Origin: Actinomycetales bacterium
Lineage (GTDB): Bacteria > Actinomycetota > Actinomycetes > Actinomycetales > Kineosporiaceae
Reading direction: 5' to 3'
Length of the DNA stretch: 64,000 nt
NCBI GenBank assembly: GCA_012719445.1
Contig: JAAYAH010000262.1
Coordinates: forward strand, 1-64,000
Part shown: positions 23,157 to 30,311 of the stretch, piece by piece
How the letters are laid out: each line of letters opens with the position of its first letter
Numbering within the stretch: the first letter of the stretch is position 1
Notes under the pieces: generated by a model
Databases searched by the model: none
What the model saw: the letters and a program-made list of their open reading frames with translations, nothing else
What the model was told of the DNA's origin: nothing
Translations under genes and position numbers: made by a program

Positions 23157-26100
23157 ATGACGTTCACGCATCTCCACGTGGCGTCCTCGTACTCGTTCCG
23201 GTACGGGGCATCCACCCCGGAGGACCTGGTGGCCCTCGCCGCGGACCAGGGGATGGAGGCGCTCGCACTCACCGACCGCGACGGTCTCCACGGCGCGGTG
23301 AAGTTCGCGCTGGCATGCATCTCCCGGGGCGTCACCCCGCTGCTCGGGGTCGATCTCGCCGTCCGGCCGACCGGGGCGCTCGACGGCCTCCCCTGCGGCC
23401 GGCAGCCCGCCCGGCGTCGCTCGCCGGTCCGCGGAGGTGCCGGAAGGGATCCTCGGCTCCCGCGGGTCACCGTGCTCGCGCTGGGCAGGGACGGCGCGTC
23501 AGGGTCCGCACCCGCGCCCGGGTGGGGGCGGCTGTGCCGGCTGGTCACCGCGACGCACCTCGGCGGGGAGCGCGGCAAGCCCGTCGCCGACCTCGACCTC
23601 GTCGCCGAGCACGCCGTCAGCCGGGGGGGCGGGGGTCCTGCCCTCGCGGTGCTGCTCGGACCCGCGTCCGAGGTCGGCCGGGCCGTGCTGGCCCGACGGT
23701 CCGACCTCGCGCTCGCGGTCCTCGACCGGTGGCGGTCGGCTCTGCCGCCGGGTTCGGTGGCCGTCGAGGTCGTCTGCCACCGGGGGCCGGAGCAGGGGCT
23801 CGCCGGGCTCTGGCACGCGGCCCGCATGCTGTCGCTGGCCCGGGCGGCCGGAGTGCCTGCCGTGCTCACGAACGCCGTCCGGTACGCCACCCCGGACGGG
23901 GCGGTGACCGTCGACGTCCTCGACGCCGCCCGCAGGCTCGTCCCGCTGGATCTCCGCCACGTCGACCGGGTCAGCGCCGAGGGGAGCCTCACCTCCCCGG
24001 CGTACATGCGGCGGTTGGCCGGGGACGTCGCGACCGCTGCGGGGGAGGGCGGGGACGGCGCCGACCGGCTGCTCGCGGACACCGCCGACCTCGCCGGCCG
24101 GTGCCGGCTGGACCCCGGGTCCGACCTGGAGCTCGGCTCGACGCACCTGCCCGAGCTCCAGGTGCTCGGCCTCGGCGCCTCCGCGGACGCCGACGCCGTC
24201 CTGCGCGCGCACTGCGAGGCGGGGATCGGCCGGCGTCACCCCGGAGCCGCCCCCTCCACGGTGAACGTGATCCTCGACAGGCTGGCCGCGGAGCTCGACG
24301 CGATCGCGCGGCTCGGGTACGCGGCGTACTTCCTCACCCTGGAGCAGGTCTGCGGGCTGATCCGGGACCTCGGGGTGCGGGTGGCCGCCAGGGGGTCTGG
24401 GGCGGGCAGCCTGGTCAACCACCTGCTCGGGATCTCGGGGGTCGATCCCATCCGGTACGACCTGCTCATGGAGCGGTTCCTGCCGCCCCGGCCGGGCCGG
24501 ATCCCCGACGTCGACCTCGACGTGGAGTCGGCCCGGCGCACCGAGGTCTACCAGGCGATCATCGACAGGTTCGGTGCGGACCGGGTGGCCTGCGTCGCGA
24601 TGACGGAGACCTACCGGGTCCGGCACGCGATCCGGGACGTCGGGGCGGCGCTGGGCCTGCCCCCGGCCGAGATCAGTGCGATCGCCACGGCGTTCCCGCA
24701 CATCCGGGCAAGAGACGTCCGCCGGGCGGTCGGCGAGCTTCCGGAACTGCGGTCCTCCGGGCTGGCGGCTCCCGCCCTGGACCTGCTCTTCGACCTGGTC
24801 GAGCGGCTGGACGGGCTGCCGCGTCACGCCGCCATGCACCCGTGCGGGCTGCTGCTCTCCGACCTGTCCCTGCACGACCGCACCCCCGTCGAGAACACCC
24901 TGTCGGGGTTCCCGATGAGCCAGTTCGACAAGGACGACGTCGAGGACCTGGGCCTGCTCAAGCTCGACCTGCTCGGTGTCCGGATGCAGTCGGCGATGGC
25001 GTACGCCCTCACCGAGATCGCCCGGGTGGACGGTCCGGACGTCGCGCGGGCGGGCGGGCACCCTCCCGACGCCCCCTACCTCGACCGGGAGACGGGACGG
25101 ATCGAGCTCGACGGGATCCCGCACGACGACGAGACGACGTTCCGGTTGATCCGGAGCACGCACACCCTCGGCTGCTTCCAGATCGAGTCGCCGGGGCAGC
25201 GGGAGCTCATCGGCAAGCTGGTCCCGGAGACCTTCGACGACCTGATCCTCGACATCTCGCTGTTCCGGCCCGGCCCGGTGAAGTCCGACATGATCACCCC
25301 GTTCCTGATGGCCAGGCACGGGTGGGAGGTCCCCAGGAGCCTGCACTGGCTGGTGGACTCCCCGCTCGAGGAGACGGCCGGGGTCGTGGTGTTCCACGAG
25401 CAGGTCATGAAGATCATCTCCCACGTCACCGGCTGCTCCCTCTCGGAGGCCGACGAGCTCCGGCGGATGCTGGGGACGCCGGAGGAACTGGGGCGCTGCG
25501 AGGAGAGGATCAGGGCCGGGGCGCTGGGCCAGGGCTGCGCGGAGGAGGACGTGCAGGAGATCTGGGAGATCCTCCTGTCCTTCGGGTCGTTCGGCTTCTG
25601 CAAGGCTCACGCCGCGGCGTTCGCGCTGCCCACCTACCAGTCGGCCTGGCTGAAGGCGCACCATCCGGCGGCCTTCCTCGCCGGGGTCCTCACCCACGAC
25701 CCCGGCATGTACCCCAAGCGGCTCATCCTCGACGAGGCCCGCAACCTCGGCATCACCGTCCTCCCGTTGGACGTGAACCGCTCCGGCTGGCACTACCAGG
25801 TCGAGCGGCTCACCGACCCCGCCCATGCCCCCCAGCACCAGGACCTCCAGCAGCACCATGCCTCCCAGCACCAGGACCCCCAAGGACTGGTGCCGGCCGA
25901 CCCGCTGCCGTCCGGTCCCACCTCGGCCGACCCGCTGCCGTCCGGTCCCACCTCCGACGGCCCCGGTCCGGAGCTGCCGGACGGCCGGGGCTACGGGATC
26001 CGGCTCTCCCTCGCCGACGTCAAGGGGATCACCGAGGCCGAGGTCGACCGGATCGTCGTCGCCCGGCCGTACGAGTCCCTCGCGGACTTCTGGCACCGGG

Positions 26101-27344
26101 CCCGGGTGTCCCGGCCCGTCGTCGAGCGACTCGTCGTCACAGGAGCCTTCGACACCCTGCACGAGCTGGGAACCTCGCTGTCGTTGGGGCGGCGGGACAG
26201 GATCACCCGTCGTGACCTGCTGCTCCAGGTCGCCGGGCTGGCTCGGTGGGCCCCGACCTCCCGGTCAGCTCCCCGGTCTGTCCCGCACCCCGCCCCGAGG
26301 TCCGGGCCGCACCCTGCCCCGAGGTCCGGGCTCGCGAACCGTCCTCGCCCCCCGGCCGGCAACACGTCCAGCGACCCCCCGGGCCCCGGCGACTCTCCGT
26401 GCCCCAGCGACCCCCCGGGCCCCGGCGACCTCTCAGGCACCGGCGATCCCCCCGGCAGCGACGACCCCGGGGGGTGCCCGGTCCAACTGGTGCTGGATCT
26501 CGGCGGCCCGGTCGGGATGGCGCCGAGCGGACTGCCGGAGATGACCGCGGCCGAGCGGGTGCGGGCCGAACTGGAGGTGCTCGGCCTGGACGCCAGCCGG
26601 CACGTCGTGGACTTCTACGCGCCGCTCCTGGACGCCCTCGGCGTCACCAGGGCCGGCGAGGTGCTGACCCGGCGGAGCCGGGCCGCGCTCCTGGTCGCGG
26701 GGGCCAAGGTGGCGACCCAGACCCCGCTCATCCGCTCCGGCCGCCGGGTCGTCTTCCTCACCCTCGACGACGCCACCGGACCGGTCGACGTGACCTTCTT
26801 CGAGGACGCCCAGGACCAGCACGCCGCGACGGTCTTCGGCTCCTGGCTGCTCCTCGTCAGCGGGGTGCTGCGGCGCACCGGACCGCGAGGGGTCTCGGTG
26901 CGGGCGACAGGGGCGTGGGAGCTCCCGGCGCTGTGGGAGGTGTGGGACGAGGGCGGGATCGCGGCGGTCCGGGCGGTCCTGTCCCGGGCGGCCGGGCCGC
27001 CGGACGTCGCAGTCGGCCAGTCCCACCCCGCTGCGCCCCACCCCGCTGCGCCCCACCCCGCTGCGCCCCACCCTGCCGTGCCCCACCCCGCTGCGCCCCG
27101 CACCGTCCCTGCGGGCCGGGACGGTGCCGTGTTCGGGATCGACCGGGACGAGGCCGACGCGGCGACGGGGCTGCCGGTCGGCGACCGGAACCGGGTGCGC
27201 CGACGGTCCGGCGGGATGGGCGGGGGCCAGCGGTACCGCCACCTGGCAGGCGTCGGGGAGGCAGGCGCCGGGGCGGGCGGTGGTCCCGGCACCGAGCTCC
27301 CGCGCGGGCTCTGGCACGCCAGCCAGGGGAGCAGCGGACGGTGA
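23157..27344 (+). CDS. dnaE2: Error-prone DNA polymerase III alpha subunit DnaE2
   Basis: A 1,395-residue C-family polymerase, unusually long for DnaE2. The N-terminal PHP domain starts FTHLHVASSYSFRYGAST and reads LTDRDGLHG where DnaE1 has ITDHG, so metal-binding His residues are lost and PHP nuclease activity is unlikely. The palm keeps the catalytic aspartates (PDVDLD near residue 450, LGLLKLDLLG near 600). A helix-hairpin-helix region and an OB fold (about 1134-1268) follow. Extra length comes from disordered insertions: His/Gln/Pro-rich (about 884-943), Pro/Ser/Gly-rich (about 1028-1108) and an HPAAP repeat tail. DnaE2 copies damaged DNA under SOS. The ATG at 23157 starts the fold; the frame is open further upstream without homology. 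Confidence 0.85.
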   Translation: MTFTHLHVASSYSFRYGASTPEDLVALAADQGMEALALTDRDGLHGAVKFALACISRGVTPLLGVDLAVRPTGALDGLPCGRQPARRRSPVRGGAGRDPRLPRVTVLALGRDGASGSAPAPGWGRLCRLVTATHLGGERGKPVADLDLVAEHAVSRGGGGPALAVLLGPASEVGRAVLARRSDLALAVLDRWRSALPPGSVAVEVVCHRGPEQGLAGLWHAARMLSLARAAGVPAVLTNAVRYATPDGAVTVDVLDAARRLVPLDLRHVDRVSAEGSLTSPAYMRRLAGDVATAAGEGGDGADRLLADTADLAGRCRLDPGSDLELGSTHLPELQVLGLGASADADAVLRAHCEAGIGRRHPGAAPSTVNVILDRLAAELDAIARLGYAAYFLTLEQVCGLIRDLGVRVAARGSGAGSLVNHLLGISGVDPIRYDLLMERFLPPRPGRIPDVDLDVESARRTEVYQAIIDRFGADRVACVAMTETYRVRHAIRDVGAALGLPPAEISAIATAFPHIRARDVRRAVGELPELRSSGLAAPALDLLFDLVERLDGLPRHAAMHPCGLLLSDLSLHDRTPVENTLSGFPMSQFDKDDVEDLGLLKLDLLGVRMQSAMAYALTEIARVDGPDVARAGGHPPDAPYLDRETGRIELDGIPHDDETTFRLIRSTHTLGCFQIESPGQRELIGKLVPETFDDLILDISLFRPGPVKSDMITPFLMARHGWEVPRSLHWLVDSPLEETAGVVVFHEQVMKIISHVTGCSLSEADELRRMLGTPEELGRCEERIRAGALGQGCAEEDVQEIWEILLSFGSFGFCKAHAAAFALPTYQSAWLKAHHPAAFLAGVLTHDPGMYPKRLILDEARNLGITVLPLDVNRSGWHYQVERLTDPAHAPQHQDLQQHHASQHQDPQGLVPADPLPSGPTSADPLPSGPTSDGPGPELPDGRGYGIRLSLADVKGITEAEVDRIVVARPYESLADFWHRARVSRPVVERLVVTGAFDTLHELGTSLSLGRRDRITRRDLLLQVAGLARWAPTSRSAPRSVPHPAPRSGPHPAPRSGLANRPRPPAGNTSSDPPGPGDSPCPSDPPGPGDLSGTGDPPGSDDPGGCPVQLVLDLGGPVGMAPSGLPEMTAAERVRAELEVLGLDASRHVVDFYAPLLDALGVTRAGEVLTRRSRAALLVAGAKVATQTPLIRSGRRVVFLTLDDATGPVDVTFFEDAQDQHAATVFGSWLLLVSGVLRRTGPRGVSVRATGAWELPALWEVWDEGGIAAVRAVLSRAAGPPDVAVGQSHPAAPHPAAPHPAAPHPAVPHPAAPRTVPAGRDGAVFGIDRDEADAATGLPVGDRNRVRRRSGGMGGGQRYRHLAGVGEAGAGAGGGPGTELPRGLWHASQGSSGR
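25895..25954 (+). repeat. 30-base tandem repeat in dnaE2
   Basis: Two identical 30-base copies (25895-25924 and 25925-25954) encoding ADPLPSGPTS twice, within the first disordered insertion of DnaE2. Identity at DNA level suggests recent duplication. Confidence 0.9.
26283..26330 (+). repeat. 24-base tandem repeat in dnaE2
   Basis: Two copies (26283-26306 and 26307-26330) differing at one base, encoding HPAPRSGP-like octapeptides in the second disordered insertion of DnaE2. Confidence 0.85.
27021..27095 (+). repeat. 15-base tandem repeat near the end of dnaE2
   Basis: Five adjacent 15-base units with consensus CCCCACCCCGCTGCG; the fourth is the most diverged. They encode five HPAAP-like pentapeptides in the C-terminal tail, downstream of the OB fold. 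Such an array is prone to slippage, and repeat number may vary between strains. Confidence 0.9.
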
Positions 27345-27465
27345 CCCGCCAGATCACGGCCCGGCGTCTCCCGGCCTCGCCCGCGCGGCTCCGGGCCGTG
27401 CGCTCACTAGGGTGGGCGGTGACGACCCCGCGTCCCGTGACGCCTGCCCCACCAGGAGACGACCC

Positions 27466-28272
27466 GTGGCACCCGACCTGTACCGGTCCCGTCGCTGGGC
27501 GGTGCGCTCAGACCCCCGAACGGCGGTCCGCACCGCCGTGGTGTGGGACGTCCTCGACACCCTGCTCGCCGAACTGGCCACGGCCTCCGGGCGGGCCGTG
27601 CTCGACGTCGTCGACCTCGGCGGTGGCACCGGGGGGTTCGCCGTCCCGATCGCCTGTCTCGGGCACCGGGTCACCGTCGTCGACCCCAGCCCCGACGCCC
27701 TCGCCGCGCTCCAGCGCAGGGCGGCCGAGGCGGGCCTGGCCGACACCCTCCGGGGCGTGCAGGGCGACGCGGCGACCCTCGGCGAGCTCGTCCCCACAGC
27801 CGGGGCCGACCTCGTGCTCTGTCACGGCGTCCTCGAGTACGTCGACGACCCGGTGCCGGCCGCGAGAGCGGCGCTGGCCGCGCTGCGCCCCGGCGGGCTC
27901 GTCAGCGTCCTCGTCGCCCAGCGGCTCGGCGCGGTGCTCGCGCGGGCGCTGTCCGGGAGGTTCACCGAGGCGCAGCGACTGCTCGACGATCCGGACGCCA
28001 GGGGCGCCGAGAGCGACCCGCTGCCGCGACGCTTCGACGAACCCGCCCTGCGCGAACTGCTCGAGGCCGAGGGCGCCCGGATCCGCCTCGCCCACGGTGT
28101 CCGGCTCTTCGCCGACCTGCTCCCCGGGGCGCTGGTCGACGGCGACCCCGAGGCCGCGCAGGCACTGCTGGCCCTGGAACGCGCGGCGGGAGACCACGTG
28201 GTGCACCGTGAGCTGGCCCGGCTGGCCGCCCAGCTGCACCTCGTCGCCGAGCTGCCGGTCCGGGCGGACTGA
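27466..28272 (+). CDS. SAM-dependent methyltransferase (class I)
   Basis: A 268-residue Rossmann-fold methyltransferase. Motif I is VVDLGGGTGGFAVPIA, the acidic end of strand 2 is TVVDPSPDAL, motif II/III covers GDAATLGELV, and VLCHGVLEYVDDP is motif IV-like. The C-terminal part is Ala/Leu-rich and may bind the substrate, which is unknown. The SD AGGAGA at 27454-27459 supports GTG 27466. It lies 121 bases after dnaE2 and 58 before dinB on the same strand, so it may belong to the SOS operon. A similar methyltransferase beside dinB near the dcw cluster is, as I recall, common in actinomycetes. Confidence 0.75.
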   Translation: MAPDLYRSRRWAVRSDPRTAVRTAVVWDVLDTLLAELATASGRAVLDVVDLGGGTGGFAVPIACLGHRVTVVDPSPDALAALQRRAAEAGLADTLRGVQGDAATLGELVPTAGADLVLCHGVLEYVDDPVPAARAALAALRPGGLVSVLVAQRLGAVLARALSGRFTEAQRLLDDPDARGAESDPLPRRFDEPALRELLEAEGARIRLAHGVRLFADLLPGALVDGDPEAAQALLALERAAGDHVVHRELARLAAQLHLVAELPVRAD

Positions 28273-28330
28273 CCAGGCGCGGGCCGGGGGCCGGGTACGC
28301 GGTCCGGCCAGCCAGCGGAGGTGAGACCGG

Positions 28331-29584
28331 GTGAGCCGCCGTCAGCTCGACCGCTCGGGCGCCGAGGGCCGGGACCACGGGCTGTCCACCGACGACACCG
28401 GGTGCGGCGTCCTGCACGTCGACATGGACGCCTTCTTCGCCTCGGTCTCCCTCGTCGACCGGCCGGACCTGCACGGTCGGCCGGTGATCGTCGGTGGCGA
28501 GGGGCGGGCCGTCGTGCTGTCGGCGACCTATGAGGCCCGGCGGTTCGGGGTCCACTCCGCCATGCCGATGAGCCGGGCCAGGAGGCTGTGCCCGCAGGCG
28601 GTCGTGGTGCCCCCCGAACACGCCCGGTACGCCCAGGTGTCACATCGGATCATGGACATCTTCCGGTCGGTCACCCCGCTCGTCGAGCCGCTCAGCCTGG
28701 ACGAGGCGTTCCTCGACGTCACCGGTGCCCGCCGCCGGCTGGGGACACCGGCGGCCGTCGCCCGGCTCATCCGCCGGAGCATCGCCGAACGGGAACGGAT
28801 CACCTGTTCCGTCGGGGTCGCGGCCACGAAGTTCCTCGCCAAGCTGGCCTCGGGACGGGCGAAGCCGGACGGCCTGCTCGTCGTCCCGAGGGACGAGGCC
28901 CTGGCCTTCCTGCACCCCCTGCCGGTGGGGGCGTTGTGGGGGGTCGGCGAGCGCACCGAGGCGGTGCTGCTGCGCTACGGCCTGCGCACCGTCGCCGACA
29001 TCGCCCACACCCCCCGGGACACCCTGCGCCGGATGCTCGGGGACGCGGTCGGTGCCGGCCTCTACGAGCTGGCCTGGGGGAAGGACTCCCGGCCGGTCGT
29101 CCCCGAGCACGTCGAGAAGAGCGTCGGCGCCGAGGAGACGTTCGACCACGACGTCGACGACCCGGAGGTGGTGTTCCGCGAGCTGCTGAGGCTGTCCGAG
29201 CGCGTCGCCGCCCGGATGCGCCGGTCCGGGGTCGTCGGGCGCACCGTGGTGGTCAAGGTGCGCTTCGCGGACTTCACCACCATCACCAGGTCCAGGACCC
29301 TTGGCGAGCGCACCGACGTCGCCAGGACCGTGTACGCCGCGGCGAGGGGCCTGGTCGAGGCGCTGGGACTCGACCGCGCCCGGCTCCGGCTGGTGGGAGT
29401 GAGGGTCGAGGGCCTTGACGACGTCGGGAGCAGCCACCACCAGCTCGCCCTGGGGGAGAGACCGCAGGGCTGGCGGGAGGCCGAACAGGCGGTGGATCGG
29501 GCCAGTGCCCGGTTCGGGGCGGGCTCGGTGCTGCCGGCCAGCCTCGTCGACCCGGCGGACGACCCGACGGGGCCGGGCGGGTGA
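28331..29584 (+). CDS. dinB: DNA polymerase IV (Y family, DinB)
   Basis: A 417-residue Y-family translesion polymerase. The palm has the catalytic aspartates in LHVDMDAFFASV and SLDEAFLD; Phe in DAFFASV is the steric-gate region. Other signatures are VVLSATYEARRFGV, CSVGVAATKFLAKLAS, the helix-hairpin-helix LPVGALWGVGERTEAVL, and a little-finger domain with ITRSRTL. Near the C-terminus QLALGE resembles a sliding-clamp binding motif (QLxLx), so DinB here may reach the beta clamp directly. A GGAGG just upstream supports the GTG start. It closes the run of genes behind the SOS box. Confidence 0.9.
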   Translation: MSRRQLDRSGAEGRDHGLSTDDTGCGVLHVDMDAFFASVSLVDRPDLHGRPVIVGGEGRAVVLSATYEARRFGVHSAMPMSRARRLCPQAVVVPPEHARYAQVSHRIMDIFRSVTPLVEPLSLDEAFLDVTGARRRLGTPAAVARLIRRSIAERERITCSVGVAATKFLAKLASGRAKPDGLLVVPRDEALAFLHPLPVGALWGVGERTEAVLLRYGLRTVADIAHTPRDTLRRMLGDAVGAGLYELAWGKDSRPVVPEHVEKSVGAEETFDHDVDDPEVVFRELLRLSERVAARMRRSGVVGRTVVVKVRFADFTTITRSRTLGERTDVARTVYAAARGLVEALGLDRARLRLVGVRVEGLDDVGSSHHQLALGERPQGWREAEQAVDRASARFGAGSVLPASLVDPADDPTGPGG

Positions 29585-29817
29585 TCCGGGACGGTCGGGC
29601 GGGTGATCCCGGGGGGCCGGGCGGACGACCCGACGGGGCCGGAGGACGATCTGGGAGGGCCTGGCCCTGTCGTGGATCGGGACAGCCGGGTCACCGGGGA
29701 CGATTCCCGGGTCACCAGCGGTGACAAGGCTGCGGCACGAGGCGTCACTGGGTTTCGCCCCAGCCTCCCCCGACCTATCCTTGTTGTTACTGCTGGGTGC
29801 GCCATCAGGAGGTCGAC

Positions 29818-30207
29818 GTGCCGCTCTCCGACAACGAGCAGCGTCTGCTCGAGCAGATGGAGCGGGCGCTCTACGCCGAAGATCCGAAGTTTGCCTCCAC
29901 CATGCGCGGCGCCAGTCGTCGTCCGGGTGCCGGGCGCAGGTTCGCCGTCGGCGGTGCGGGCTTCGCGGTCGGGGTCATCGTCCTCCTCGTGGGCGTCATG
30001 CAGCAGCAGGTCGTCGTCGGGGCGCTGGGCTTCGTCCTCATGCTCGCCAGCACCGCCTTCGCCGTCTCCCATCGGCGGACCGGTCCCGCGGGGGTCGTCA
30101 GCCAGGACGGCACGGTCCGGCAGACCGGTTCCCGTCGTCGCAGGGGCGGTGCCTCGTTCATGCAGCGGCTCGAGCAGCGCTGGGACCGCCGCCGCGACGA
30201 GGGCTGA
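29818..30207 (+). CDS. DUF3040 membrane protein
   Basis: A 129-residue actinobacterial membrane protein. The N-terminus PLSDNEQRLLEQMERALYAEDPKFASTM is the hallmark of DUF3040. Two adjacent TM segments follow (about residues 42-60 and 64-84), then a basic tail (RRRRGG, LEQRWDRRRDEG). The SD AGGAGG (29807-29812) lies five bases before the GTG. TATCCT at 29776-29781 is a possible -10. Homologues lie between dinB and mraZ in mycobacteria (Rv2169c) and other actinomycetes, suggesting an undefined link to envelope growth. A strong palindromic terminator follows. Confidence 0.85.
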   Translation: MPLSDNEQRLLEQMERALYAEDPKFASTMRGASRRPGAGRRFAVGGAGFAVGVIVLLVGVMQQQVVVGALGFVLMLASTAFAVSHRRTGPAGVVSQDGTVRQTGSRRRRGGASFMQRLEQRWDRRRDEG

Positions 30208-30254
30208 GCCCTCACCCCACGGACCCACCCGCCTGACCAGGGACCCACCCACCT

Positions 30255-30294
30255 GACGAGGGCGCCCCGATCACGTGATCGGGGCGCCCTCGTC
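30255..30294. terminator. Bidirectional terminator, 40-base perfect palindrome
   Basis: Bases 30255-30294 form an uninterrupted palindrome (20 paired positions on each side of 30274/30275, core GATCACGTGATC). It lies between the convergent DUF3040 and transglutaminase genes, 48 and 18 bases from their ends, and would form a long stem in either transcript. No U-tract follows on either side. Confidence 0.8.
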
Positions 30295-30311
30295 GTGGGC
30301 CTGATGCCGGG

